Source of the DNA: Roseateles depolymerans
Lineage (GTDB): Bacteria > Pseudomonadota > Gammaproteobacteria > Burkholderiales > Burkholderiaceae_C
NCBI GenBank assembly: GCA_003241055.1
Contig: QFOD01000033.1
Span: 1-33,134, forward strand
Length of the DNA stretch: 33,134 nt
Direction of reading: 5' to 3'
Below, piece after piece: positions 1 through 8,374 of the stretch. The notes beneath the pieces are model-generated. The model ran no database searches. It had not been told where the DNA came from and saw only the letters and a list, made by a program, of their open reading frames with translations. Numbering within the stretch: position 1 is the first letter of the stretch; each line of letters starts with the position of its first letter. The position numbers and the translations under genes were made by a program.

Positions 1-58
1 GATGAGCCGCAGGGGCTCTTCCGCAACGCTGATTCCGTTTCAAGAGCCGCGCCCGACC

Positions 59-571
59 TCAGTAGCCTGCGTGGGCGGGGTTTTGCAGACCTTCCCTAAG
101 CAAGGCCGTTATACCCATGGCTGCAGCACGCTGCCGCGACACTTGCCTAACGAACTCACTGCGCGCGTCGGCAAGGAATGGGGTCTCGGTGGCCTCAACT
201 GCCAGTAGCGACAGTGGATCGTGCAGTGGCCGCCCCCAGCGTACCTGCAACTGCTCAGTTTCGATCGTCAAGCGATCATTGTTCGGAAACTGCACGAGGA
301 CCTCGTTGTCCTCGTCGTGCAGCACGCGTCCCACTTGCCACCGGCCCGCGGCGTGCCGACGGTACACGCGCGTCTGGATAGGGAGGCTTACCCCCTGCAG
401 AGAGGCCACCGGGCACTCAACGATGTCGGGCAGCGGTGCCCCCGGAGCGTCAAAATACTGGACACGTGCCACGCCACCGGTAGCCCCTAGGAATTTGCCG
501 ATGCCCCAGGTGTTGTAGGGCGTCAGCTTCACCTCCACGAAGGAGCCTGGCTTGATGCCGATCGAACGCAT
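59..571 (-). pseudogene. N-terminal fragment of a DpdE/RapA-like SNF2 helicase, truncated
   Basis: A 170-codon frame from ATG at 571 to TGA at 59. Seen: the first ~110 residues have the look of a tudor/SH3-like N-terminal domain (GIGKFLGATGG, VARVQYFDAPG). Then comes VRWGRPLHDPLSLLAVEATE and QRAAAMGITALL, the linker that in RapA/DpdE-type SNF2 helicases leads straight into the HQ...DEVGLGKT helicase core. Known: DpdE belongs to the Dpd system (7-deazapurine DNA modification) and such helicases are around 1000 residues. Here the match ends at about residue 160, followed by a few unrelated residues and a stop. Neither other frame of bases 1-58 restores a helicase motif. I infer a gene broken by recombination, with only its 5' end left. 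DpdE rather than another SNF2 helicase (for example DrmD) is a moderate-confidence call, and a short functional protein is less likely. Confidence 0.5.
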
Positions 572-784
572 CAGGAGGACCAGCGCCAGCGAAACACAAA
601 GACATCACTCGGCTCATGCGAGTGGCAGCCACTGAAAAGCTCGGACAGTCCCAAGCTGCCGTGGCGCCCGACAAGAGGGCAATCTAGCTCAACCATTTCC
701 TAACCTCCACTGCAGTCGAACGACGAGCTTGTGTGCCCAAGCTTCTTCGTAAGTGCTTTGAAATCGTGCCGCTATCTCATTAGT

Positions 785-848
785 CAGTCGCAAGAACTCT
801 GGCGTTCAGTCGCATTTAAGTGGCGCCGGTCGCATTTAATCTGGCGCC
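785..848. repeat. three tandem imperfect ~20-bp direct repeats (mobile-element end-like)
   Basis: Copies begin at 785 (CAGTCGCAAGAACTCTGGCG), 807 (CAGTCGCATTTAAGTGGCGCC truncated here to CAGTCGCATTTAAGTGGCGC) and 828 (GGTCGCATTTAATCTGGCGC). The GTCGC cores are 22 and 20 bp apart. Copies two and three match at nearly every base and the first is diverged. Arrays of ~20-bp direct repeats at this spacing are typical of transposase-binding ends in IS21-type and Tn7-like elements, but no istAB-type gene lies next to them. They sit in a 440-bp stretch without a gene (572-1013). Confidence 0.6.
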
Positions 849-872
849 CTACGCTACGCCACGACTTGACGG

Positions 873-1006
873 GTGACATGGCGAGTGAAATGGCCCATCT
901 TGATCCATTGAGCAAATTTCAACATCTATGTCACAGCTAGCCAGCCAGTGTGACACGGAACCTGAGATGGCACCCGACATGTGACATCACAACTGAGATG
1001 CGCCCC
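873..1006. repeat. second set of imperfect ~26-bp direct repeats
   Basis: Three copies share GTGACA, then about 7 variable bases, then TGA(A/G)ATGG-type sequence and a C-rich tail. They start at 873 (GTGACATGGCGAGTGAAATG), 950 (GTGACACGGAACCTGAGATG) and 981 (GTGACATCACAACTGAGATG). The last two are 31 bp apart and nearly identical in the AAC(C/-)TGAGATG core. An inverted TGTCAC lies at 929-934, between the first and second copies. Together with the array at 785-848 they may be a second terminal set of a mobile element. The stop codon of the gene to the right (1014) lies only 7 bp beyond the last copy, so an old insertion may have fixed that gene's 3' boundary. Confidence 0.55.
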
Positions 1007-1013
1007 GACCCGG

Positions 1014-1697
1014 TCAGTTCTGGGGAATCGCCAACACTGCACCTGCCGCATCAAGCAGGTCTGGCTGTTCAACGAGTGTCGTCTTGCCTCTGCCTCTGCC
1101 TCGCCGATCCTTCCTGCGTGGCGGCGCTGCCCTCGGCGTAGTCTCGCCAGCCTTCGTCGCGCATGCCTTTGCCACAAACCTGCGCAAGTCTTCGGTCAAC
1201 AACGCCAGGTCGAAGACTCCTGGCGATGACTCACGCACTTGAATGAAGCAGTCATGCAGGCAAACTACGTCGAGCCCGATCTCCTGAAGCTGTTGCACCA
1301 TGAGGTAACCAGTCCAGTTCGCGCCGCGAAGCCTACCTCGGAGGGCAAGGAAGCCGCTCCCGGCCTGGCTAGCAGAAGGCTCAACAAGCTGTGGCCAGTT
1401 CGACTCGCTGTCAGCAATTGTCCCGAGAAACTTGCTCGAGTCTTGGTCCAGGCATGGATGCTTTGTCCATGGTGATCCTGGGCTCTCGAAGTAGGCACGC
1501 CCCCCGTTCGCCAGGGCTCGAAAGAAGACCGGGGCTTCGCAAAAGGAGCACTGATCAGTGGCCTTCGTGTAATGCCTCGGCACCTTTGGCACGAACAAGT
1601 CCGGGACTGGCACTCGCTCACGCCTGCGCGATGCGCCCTGGCCACGGCCAAAGCCACAGTTGCAGTTCCAGTCATGATCCCTGCCGTTGCAACTCAT
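1014..1697 (-). CDS. hypothetical cysteine-rich (putative zinc-binding) protein
   Basis: 227 residues from ATG at 1697; no strong ribosome-binding site is visible. The N-terminus has NCNCGFG. A likely metal site is CSFCEAPVFF (about residues 50-60) followed some 25 residues later by PWTKHPC, a CxxC...PWxKHxC pattern I associate with uncharacterised proteins. The middle (LRGANWTGYLMVQQL) could be a small folded domain. The C-terminal 60 residues are rich in Arg/Lys (RRKDRRGRGRGKTT) and probably disordered. It lies 56 bp downstream of the WYL regulator on the same strand, so the two may be cotranscribed. Function not recognised. The extreme C-terminus abuts the repeats at 873-1006 and may have been altered by an insertion there. 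Confidence 0.6.
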   Translation of the reverse strand: MSCNGRDHDWNCNCGFGRGQGASRRRERVPVPDLFVPKVPRHYTKATDQCSFCEAPVFFRALANGGRAYFESPGSPWTKHPCLDQDSSKFLGTIADSESNWPQLVEPSASQAGSGFLALRGRLRGANWTGYLMVQQLQEIGLDVVCLHDCFIQVRESSPGVFDLALLTEDLRRFVAKACATKAGETTPRAAPPRRKDRRGRGRGKTTLVEQPDLLDAAGAVLAIPQN

Positions 1698-1753
1698 CGC
1701 TCAATGCCCCTTTTGCCCAAGTCAAATGGCCCTACACCTCATGGTCGACGCGC

Positions 1754-2647
1754 TCAAGTGACCCGTGGCAAGAACGCCTGAACTTCATCCCGATTCAGGA
1801 GCGCGAGCTGCTGAACATTCGGCGGCCCCTCTTGCCCAGGCAACAACCCCAATCGCTTGAGCGTGTAGAAGAGAAGCGCTTGCCTGCACGTGATGGCTAC
1901 CTGCCCTGCCTCCATGGCGTAGTCCAACTCGATCACTCGCTTTGCTCCTGGGCTCATAGCGGGGTTAGGCCCGATCACTAACTCGACCCAACGATGCCAA
2001 GCAGCATCAGCCTCCGCGCTCAAAGCATCAGCTTCATTGCTGGAAGCTTGTAGGACGCGGGCGATGACAAAGTCGCGATAGGAGCCCCTTGAATGGCAGT
2101 AAGCGCGCACGTGCCATCGAAATCCGTCGTACCCAAGTGCATGCGGAGATATCTGGCGTACTTCTGGCTCTGCCGCAGACATCGACTGGTACTGCACATC
2201 CACGCGCTTTGCATGACGGATCGCGGCGAGCAAGATCAGTAGCGTCCGCGAATCCACTCCTCTCGCTGGGTTGGCCGGCATATCCATGGGCGGAGTCCAG
2301 CCGGAGAACCCCAACTCTGGTTGCATCACGCCTGCACAGCGCGCCAAGAGCTCGTTGAGATAGCGCTCTGGGGTGGTGCCTGGATAGAGCGCCTGGAACG
2401 TCTCGGACGCCACGTAGACCTTACTGCTACGGTCGTACCTGGCGTTGTAGGGCGCGAGCTCGATGTAGCGCGCGAGGTCCAGCGACGCCTGGGGGATGGA
2501 GATGCCAAAGAAGGAGGTGAGGTCGCTGCGGTTGATGCGCCTCTCCCAGCAAAGCCGCCAGTCGATGAACTCCAAGCGCCTCTCGTGCCCCCATTTGGAG
2601 ACAACTCTCAGATCTGTCTTGCCGCGTTGCGGATCGTTGGACACCAT
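1754..2647 (-). CDS. winged-helix/WYL-domain transcriptional regulator (BrxR/CapW-like)
   Basis: About 297 residues from ATG at 2647; a GTG 15 bp upstream (2662) would add MIIPR. Seen: an N-terminal winged helix (GHERRLEFIDWRLCWERRIN, then SDLTSFFGISIPQASLDLAR), a linker, a WYL-type SH3-like domain (ISPHALGYDGFRWHVRAYC ... YRDFVIARV) and a C-terminal dimerising extension (VIELDYAMEAGQVAITC). Known: BrxR/CapW repressors have this order, bind palindromes beside BREX, CBASS and other defence operons, and use the WYL domain as a ligand sensor. The gene is divergent from jetA across about 140 bp holding a palindrome, so I infer it represses itself and possibly the Wadjet operon. The upstream -10 is placed so that the mRNA could begin at or next to ATG 2647. 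Confidence 0.85.
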   Translation of the reverse strand: MVSNDPQRGKTDLRVVSKWGHERRLEFIDWRLCWERRINRSDLTSFFGISIPQASLDLARYIELAPYNARYDRSSKVYVASETFQALYPGTTPERYLNELLARCAGVMQPELGFSGWTPPMDMPANPARGVDSRTLLILLAAIRHAKRVDVQYQSMSAAEPEVRQISPHALGYDGFRWHVRAYCHSRGSYRDFVIARVLQASSNEADALSAEADAAWHRWVELVIGPNPAMSPGAKRVIELDYAMEAGQVAITCRQALLFYTLKRLGLLPGQEGPPNVQQLALLNRDEVQAFLPRVT

Positions 2648-2654
2648 GCGTGGA

Positions 2655-2684
2655 ATTATCACACGCGTCTAACAACTATGCGAA
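2655..2684 (-). promoter_or_regulatory. possible sigma70-type promoter of the WYL gene
   Basis: On the minus strand TTCGCA (2684-2679) and GATAAT (2660-2655) are separated by 18 bp. Transcription would start near 2648, beside the ATG at 2647, suggesting a leaderless or very short leader. No Shine-Dalgarno sequence precedes that ATG. Pattern match only. Confidence 0.35.
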
Positions 2685-2697
2685 CCAAGATGTTATG

Positions 2698-2714
2698 CGT
2701 ATACTTGTTATACG
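2698..2714. promoter_or_regulatory. palindrome CGTATA-N5-TATACG, candidate operator of the WYL regulator
   Basis: Perfect 6-bp arms flank CTTGT in the AT-rich intergenic region between the WYL gene and jetA, which otherwise has high GC. TATGCG occurs on the same strand at about 2676 and 2695. The position between two divergent genes fits an operator controlling both. Binding by the WYL protein is inferred from BrxR/CapW precedent. Confidence 0.45.
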
Positions 2715-2786
2715 AGAGGGCCGCATGCCACGAGACCACATCACTGCTAGACCAATCGTGCCTTCGCGGCGTCCAGGGGGCCTTGC

Positions 2787-4259
2787 GTGAGCGTCGAGAG
2801 GCTAGCCGCTACCAATGGGCGACTGCGCGAGGGGCGTCTATGGCGGCTGCTTGCCATCCATCATGCGCCGCTCGTGCTCGCCGTGCTGGAGTCGGTGTTC
2901 ACTGAGGACGAGGCGGTTCTGACGGTATCAGTCGTCACCGAGCGCGTCACTCGTGACCTTGAAGCATTGCGCGCCCAGGGCAATGGGATGGAGCAAACCG
3001 CTCAGGCCTACATAGCCGACTGGCTCACCCAAGGTTGGCTGACCCGCCGCCTGCCGGCAGGCGCCCATGAAGAGGTGCTTGAGTTGACGGCCGAGGCCAC
3101 AGCCGCGCTCCGCTGGCTCGCTTCAATGCAGCGCCCCAGGGCGGCCGCGACCGAGAGCCGGCTGGCCAGCGTCATGCAGCAAGTGTTGCGTTTGGCCGAG
3201 GAGACTGACGCGAACCCGGCCACCCGCCTGGCGCGACTGCATGCCGAACGCGATCGCATCGACGCGGAGATTGCCCAGGTCCAGCGAGGCGGGGTCCAGA
3301 CGCTCCCTCAAGACAGGGCACTTGAGCGCGCTCGCGAGATCATCAGCCAGGCCGAAGAACTCACTGCTGACTTTCGCAACGTGCGCGATGCCTTTGATCG
3401 CCTCAACAAGAACTTACGGCAAAGCCTTGTCGAAGGTGCCAGCGAGCGCAACACGGTGCTCCAACAGCTCTTCGACGGTGTGGACATCATCGAGCAAAGC
3501 GAGCCGGGCCGAGCGTTCGCCGCGTTTTGGCTGCTGTTGACTGACGTCGAGCAGTCTCATCTGCTGGGCGAGGCCATTGATGCCATCACTTCACGCGACT
3601 TCAGCCGCGGCCTGGAGCCCAGAGAGCGCCAGTTCCTGCAGACCTTGACGGCACTGCTCCTGCGCGAGGGCAACACCGTGCACGGCGTGCTGCAGCAGTT
3701 CGCCCGGGGACTCAAGACTTTTGTGAAGAGCAGAGAGTTCCGGGAGCAGCGTCGCATCACCACACTGATGCGTGAAGCCCATGCTGCGGCCATGGCTGCG
3801 CGCGAATTGGTGCGCCCCAACGAGCCTGTGGGATTCGAGTTCGTTCAGACCAGCTCGCGCATCCGCTCCGTGTCGCAGTGGGCGCTGCATGATCCCCAGC
3901 TCCAAGCACCCAGCAGCGACATGGCTGACGGCGACTCCTCAGGGCTGACGGTGGAAATGGTGAAGTCACTCGTGCGCGACTCGGAAATCGACTTCCGCGC
4001 CTTGAGTGACAACATCCTGGCGCTACTCGTCGAGCATTCGCAGGTAAGTGTCGCGGAGGTCCTTGAGCGCTTCCCCGCTGAGCAAGGCTTTGGTTCGGTT
4101 GTGGGATACGTGGCGCTCGGCGCCAAGCATGCTGAGGTGCTGGAAAGCACACAACGAGTCAGCTGGACGGGCAAGGACGGCGTAGACCGCTCAGCTCGAG
4201 TACCAGCCATCTACTTCACCAGGGAGAGAGCCCATGAGCTTAGGCGAAGAGGACCTTGA
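2787..4259 (+). CDS. jetA: Wadjet protein JetA (DUF3375, MukF-like kleisin subunit)
   Basis: 490 residues from GTG at 2787, with GGGGG about 7 bp upstream. RLWRLLAIHHAPLVLAVLES near the start is the characteristic opening of DUF3375 proteins. A winged-helix-like N-terminal part is followed by a long helical middle (residues ~110-330, rich in Glu/Arg/Gln) and a C-terminal winged-helix part (ALLVEHSQVSVAEVLERFP). Known: JetA is the kleisin of the Wadjet SMC complex JetABC, comparable to MukF, linking the JetC heads and carrying JetB. Length is normal for type I Wadjet. The 3' end overlaps jetB by 26 bp, indicating translational coupling. It is the first gene of the four-gene operon and divergent from a WYL regulator. 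Confidence 0.93.
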   Translation: MSVERLAATNGRLREGRLWRLLAIHHAPLVLAVLESVFTEDEAVLTVSVVTERVTRDLEALRAQGNGMEQTAQAYIADWLTQGWLTRRLPAGAHEEVLELTAEATAALRWLASMQRPRAAATESRLASVMQQVLRLAEETDANPATRLARLHAERDRIDAEIAQVQRGGVQTLPQDRALERAREIISQAEELTADFRNVRDAFDRLNKNLRQSLVEGASERNTVLQQLFDGVDIIEQSEPGRAFAAFWLLLTDVEQSHLLGEAIDAITSRDFSRGLEPRERQFLQTLTALLLREGNTVHGVLQQFARGLKTFVKSREFREQRRITTLMREAHAAAMAARELVRPNEPVGFEFVQTSSRIRSVSQWALHDPQLQAPSSDMADGDSSGLTVEMVKSLVRDSEIDFRALSDNILALLVEHSQVSVAEVLERFPAEQGFGSVVGYVALGAKHAEVLESTQRVSWTGKDGVDRSARVPAIYFTRERAHELRRRGP

Positions 4260-4983
4260 CGACGACTTCGAGGTGTCGGCAGACCAGGATCTCGACGACG
4301 ATACCGATGCGACGTTCCCGGGCGACCGCGGGACGATCGCCATGCCTACACGCCGCGCATTGGTGCAACTACTTGCCGGCCCGTCGATTGACGGCAGCCG
4401 TCAATCCAAGCTCTGGGAAACCGTTCTCAAGGACGAGGCGGCCCTGCGCGCCCAGCTCCACAACCTGTTCCTGGACCTTGTGCTGGACCACGACCACAAG
4501 GTGGCCTTCACGCGCAAGGTGATCGCAGAAGGCCTGGAGCTGCCCACGCTGCTGCGAAAACAAAACCTCACCTACCTCGAGTCGGCACTGGTTCTGTTCT
4601 TGCGCCAGCGTCTGACCCAGTCAGAGGCCCAAGGAGAGCGCGCTGTCATCTCGCATCAAGAGATGGTCGAGCATCTCTCCGTCTACGAGCGCGACAAGAA
4701 CGTCGATCACTCGCGCTTTGAGCGACAGATCGAAGGCGCCGTCGAAAAGTCCAAGAAGCTGAGCTTGCTCCGAAAGCTTCGCGGCACGGAGGACCGCTAC
4801 GAAGTGTCCCCTACGCTGCGAATTCTCTTCACTGCGGAAGATGTCTCGGCACTGGCACGCGCCTACAAAGGGCTCGCCACCAAGCCAGCCGCTGCGTCAG
4901 AACGTGCCTCGGGCGACACCATGCTTCCCGCTGAGGCAGATGCATCCAACCCCGAAGAGGAGCCGACCCATGGGCGCATCTGA
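4234..4983 (+). CDS. jetB: Wadjet protein JetB (DUF4194, MukE-like)
   Basis: 249 residues from ATG at 4234, preceded by AGGGAGAG. The first ~30 residues are very acidic (EEDLDDDFEVSADQDLDDDT). A folded DUF4194-type domain follows with winged-helix features (LRKQNLTYLESALVLFLRQR; ISHQEMVEHLSVYERDKN; YEVSPTLRILFTAEDV). The last ~40 residues are low-complexity and run into the start of jetC. Known: JetB is the KITE-type subunit that binds JetA and helps assemble the loop-extruding complex. It overlaps jetA by 26 bp and jetC by 14 bp. Length and order match type I Wadjet systems. Confidence 0.92.
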   Translation: MSLGEEDLDDDFEVSADQDLDDDTDATFPGDRGTIAMPTRRALVQLLAGPSIDGSRQSKLWETVLKDEAALRAQLHNLFLDLVLDHDHKVAFTRKVIAEGLELPTLLRKQNLTYLESALVLFLRQRLTQSEAQGERAVISHQEMVEHLSVYERDKNVDHSRFERQIEGAVEKSKKLSLLRKLRGTEDRYEVSPTLRILFTAEDVSALARAYKGLATKPAAASERASGDTMLPAEADASNPEEEPTHGRI

Positions 4984-7900
4984 GATCGTCGACCTGTTCT
5001 CTGAAGCCGCTGCGCCAGATGGTGTCGAAACCGGTGCTGCGCCAGAAGGCGCACACGAACAAATGCGACTGCGCGACATCCAGGTCTTCAACTGGGGAAC
5101 GTTCAGTGGCTACCACCGCATCCCGGTCGCGGCCGAAGGCTACCTACTCGTCGGACCATCTGGATCAGGCAAGTCAACCATATTGGATGCGCATGCCGCG
5201 CTTACCAACCCGCCCGGAGGTGTGGCCTTCAATGCTGCCGCCCGTGAGGGCGAGCGCAAGGGCCGTGACCGCAACTTCGCCACCTACATCCGTGGAGCGT
5301 GGGCTCAGCAAACCACGGACTCTGGTGAGCATGCTGCGCAGTACCTCCGCCCAGACACCACCTGGTCAGCCATCGCGGAGACGTACCGTAACGCCGCCGG
5401 TGCCGTGGTGGCCATAGCCCAGGTGCTATGGATTCGGGGCAAAGGCAGCAGCAGCGCGGATGTCAAGAAGGTCTATCTGGTGATCGAGCGTGAGTTCGAT
5501 CTGCGCGAGTTGAAGTTCTTCGCGGAGAACGACTACGACGTGCGTCGCTTCAAGTTCGACCTGAAGGATGCGTTCGTGCGTGAAGAGTTCAGCGCCTACC
5601 AGGAGCGCTTTCGGCGGCTGCTCGGCATCAAGAGCGAGCGGGCATTGAAGCTCTTGCACCGCACCCAGGTCTCGAAGAACCTGGGCGACATCAACGACTT
5701 CATGCGCGACTTCATGCTCGATCCACCAGAGACCTTCGAGCTGGCGGATGACCTCGTGCAGCAGTTCGTGGAGCTCAATGAGGCCCATCGGCTTGTGGTG
5801 GACGCCCGCCGGCAAATTGAGACGCTCAGGCCCGCCAGGGCTTGGGGTATGGATCTAGACGCTGCGCGGCTCCGGCGCAACGAGCTTGATGAACTTCAGG
5901 CGGGGATCGAGCGCTACCGGGAGCAGTTGCGACGTGATTTGCTCCATGCATCCATGAAGGAGCTGCAGACAGGGATCGACGGCGAATCGCAGGCCCTGTC
6001 AGCCAAGCAAACCACAGAGCGGTTGATGCGGGACGAACTCAAGGCCCTCGAGCGTCGACGTGATGAGCTCGGCGGCAGCCTCATCGAAGACTTGAAGGCC
6101 AAACACGCAGCGGCTGAAACCAAGCGCGCGGAAAGAGCTGTCAAGCGCAGCCGAGTTGCGACCAACTGCGAGGTCATGGGCTGGGCACCGCCAGACACCG
6201 CGCAGTGGTTCACAGAGCGGCGGGATGCAGCCCGGGATTTTGTTGAGCAGTCGCGCAAGTACGTAGAGCAGCTTGGGGAGGAACGGTTCACGCTTCGCAC
6301 CCAAAGGGAGAAGGACGAGCTGGAGTTCAGTGCAGCAGTAGCGGAAGTCAAGGCTTTGGAGCGGCAGCCATCCAACATCCCCGCGAAGATGCTGGCATTG
6401 AGGGACCGCATCTGTGAGCATCTGGGTGTGCCCACGGAACGCCTACCCTTCGCGGGCGAACTCATTGAGGTGGGTGCTGAGCACAAGCAGTGGGAGGCCG
6501 CCATTGAGCGCGTGCTGCATGGCTTTGCGCTCTCACTCTTGGTCGACGAAGCCCACTACCAAGGGGTGGCGAGCTATCTCAATGACACGCACACCGGCAT
6601 GCGCGTGGTCTACCTGCGCATGCTGCCTCACGACTCCAGAAACCGTAGCGTCTCGCCAGGCTCACTGGTCAAGAAGCTCAACTTTGCGAGGCGCCCTGAG
6701 GCCGAATGGATCCGTGAAGAGCTCAAGGAGCGCTTCGACTACGAGTGCGCGGAGACTCTGGCTGCGTTTCGCGCTGCCAAGCGCGGCATTACCCGCGAGG
6801 GCCAAGTCAAGCACAGCGCCAGCCGTCACGAAAAGGATGACCGTACACGCCTGGGTGACGACCGCGAGTACGTGCTGGGCTTCAACAACGCCGCCAAACT
6901 TGCGCTCTACAAGCGTCGTGCACACGAGCTTGCCGAAGCCATCGAAGCGGCACGCTTGCGGACTTCCGAGCTCCAGGAGGCCGCCAGCAAACATGACGCC
7001 AAGGTCCGGGCCTGCGTGGATTTGGCCAACCTCGAGTGGTCAGAAGTCGATGTGAATGCCGCAGTGACCGAGATCGAGTCGCTGCGGGAGCGAATTGCTG
7101 CGGAGACTGCCGCGCGGCCCGATCTGGGCTCGCTGCAGCACGAGATCGAACGGCAAGAGCGCAAGGTCGAGGTTGCGAGGAAGGCGGCCGAAGACCTGTC
7201 CGGCGCCCTGAACGCAAAGAAGATCTTGCTGGGCAACCTTGAGCGGCGCCTGGGAGAGCTCAAGCCCGAACTCACTGAAGTCGCTCTGACTCCGCATCAG
7301 CGGACGGGCCTGGATGAACGCTTCGAGCGGTATCGAGAGGGTCTGACCCATGAGAACCTTGATCGTGCCAGCAGCAGCGTCGACAAGGCGCTGTCTGCGG
7401 AGCTGAAGCAGCTGGGCGAGCAAATGCTGAGCCTTGAGCACAACATCACGAACTGCTTTAAGGACTTCGTTCGCACCTGGCCCGCAGAGGCCAGCGGTCT
7501 GGACGCTGCGATGGCAAGTGCCCCTGACTTCATGGCCAAACTAGAGCGGCTCGAAAGCGAAGGGTTGCCGGAGTTCCAAGAGCGCTTCCACGCGCTACTG
7601 AGGAAGCAGAGCGAACAGAACCTCACGGCACTTTCGGCACAGCTTGAGCTTGAGCGCAAGGCCATCATCGACCGCATCAGTCTCGTCAACGACGGCCTGG
7701 CAACCGCCCCCTTTGGCCCTGGCACACACCTCAAGCTTGAGCACAAGGACAAGGTACTTCCAGACGTAGTTGCCTTCAAGCAGCAACTTCGGCAGGCACT
7801 GAGCAACATGCTCAGTCTCGACGCCGCAGACGCCGAAGCGCGCTTTGTCGTTATCAGTGCACTCGTGGGCCGTCTGGCCGGCTCCAACACGGCTGACAAG

Positions 7901-8374
7901 AATTGGAAGCAGCTGGTGCTGGATGTACGCCAGCACGTGGAGTTCATTGCCATCGAGCTAGACAAGGATGGCGTCCAGATCGAGGTCTACAAGAGCGGTG
8001 CAGGCAAGTCTGGCGGCCAGCGCCAAAAACTCGCCTCCACATGCCTGGCCGCGGCGTTGCGCTATCAGCTGGCCGGGGAAGAGCGCTCCTGGCCGAAGTT
8101 CTGTACGGTGTTCCTCGACGAGGCCTTCGACAAAGCCGACGCGGATTTCACGACCATGGCGATGAACATCTTCAAGACGTTCGGCTTCCAGATGGTGGTG
8201 GCAACGCCACTCAAATCCGTCATGACGCTCGAGCCCTTCATCGGCGGTGCTGGCTTCGTGCAGATCCGAGATCGCAAGGTCTCCTCTGTACTGTCCATCG
8301 AATATGACCACCAAGCGGGCAAGCTCCGCTACGACTCCCAGGCAGAAGATGGCCAAGAAGTTACTGCTGCCTGA
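4970..8374 (+). CDS. jetC: Wadjet protein JetC (SMC/MukB-like ATPase)
   Basis: 1134 residues from ATG at 4970. This start has AGAGG 9 bp upstream, and the Walker A domain begins soon after; an in-frame upstream extension to 4841 lies wholly inside jetB and is rejected. Domains: ATPase head with Walker A GPSGSGKST (residues 62-70), long coiled coils with a hinge-like centre (about 480-620), and the C-terminal head half with signature SGGQRQKLAS and Walker B FLDEAFDKADADF. Known: JetC dimers with JetA and JetB extrude DNA loops on small circular plasmids and deliver them to JetD for cutting. All ATPase motifs are intact, so the motor should be functional. It overlaps jetB (14 bp) and jetD (26 bp). 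Confidence 0.95.
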   Translation: MGASEIVDLFSEAAAPDGVETGAAPEGAHEQMRLRDIQVFNWGTFSGYHRIPVAAEGYLLVGPSGSGKSTILDAHAALTNPPGGVAFNAAAREGERKGRDRNFATYIRGAWAQQTTDSGEHAAQYLRPDTTWSAIAETYRNAAGAVVAIAQVLWIRGKGSSSADVKKVYLVIEREFDLRELKFFAENDYDVRRFKFDLKDAFVREEFSAYQERFRRLLGIKSERALKLLHRTQVSKNLGDINDFMRDFMLDPPETFELADDLVQQFVELNEAHRLVVDARRQIETLRPARAWGMDLDAARLRRNELDELQAGIERYREQLRRDLLHASMKELQTGIDGESQALSAKQTTERLMRDELKALERRRDELGGSLIEDLKAKHAAAETKRAERAVKRSRVATNCEVMGWAPPDTAQWFTERRDAARDFVEQSRKYVEQLGEERFTLRTQREKDELEFSAAVAEVKALERQPSNIPAKMLALRDRICEHLGVPTERLPFAGELIEVGAEHKQWEAAIERVLHGFALSLLVDEAHYQGVASYLNDTHTGMRVVYLRMLPHDSRNRSVSPGSLVKKLNFARRPEAEWIREELKERFDYECAETLAAFRAAKRGITREGQVKHSASRHEKDDRTRLGDDREYVLGFNNAAKLALYKRRAHELAEAIEAARLRTSELQEAASKHDAKVRACVDLANLEWSEVDVNAAVTEIESLRERIAAETAARPDLGSLQHEIERQERKVEVARKAAEDLSGALNAKKILLGNLERRLGELKPELTEVALTPHQRTGLDERFERYREGLTHENLDRASSSVDKALSAELKQLGEQMLSLEHNITNCFKDFVRTWPAEASGLDAAMASAPDFMAKLERLESEGLPEFQERFHALLRKQSEQNLTALSAQLELERKAIIDRISLVNDGLATAPFGPGTHLKLEHKDKVLPDVVAFKQQLRQALSNMLSLDAADAEARFVVISALVGRLAGSNTADKNWKQLVLDVRQHVEFIAIELDKDGVQIEVYKSGAGKSGGQRQKLASTCLAAALRYQLAGEERSWPKFCTVFLDEAFDKADADFTTMAMNIFKTFGFQMVVATPLKSVMTLEPFIGGAGFVQIRDRKVSSVLSIEYDHQAGKLRYDSQAEDGQEVTAA

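Noticed and set aside
450..674. 74-codon minus-strand frame upstream of the DpdE-like fragment
   Set aside because: Half overlaps the real N-terminal domain in another frame; no ribosome-binding site or domain.
4841..4969. Upstream extension of jetC
   Set aside because: It lies inside jetB, is Pro/Arg-rich without family resemblance, and ATG 4970 has a good ribosome-binding site.
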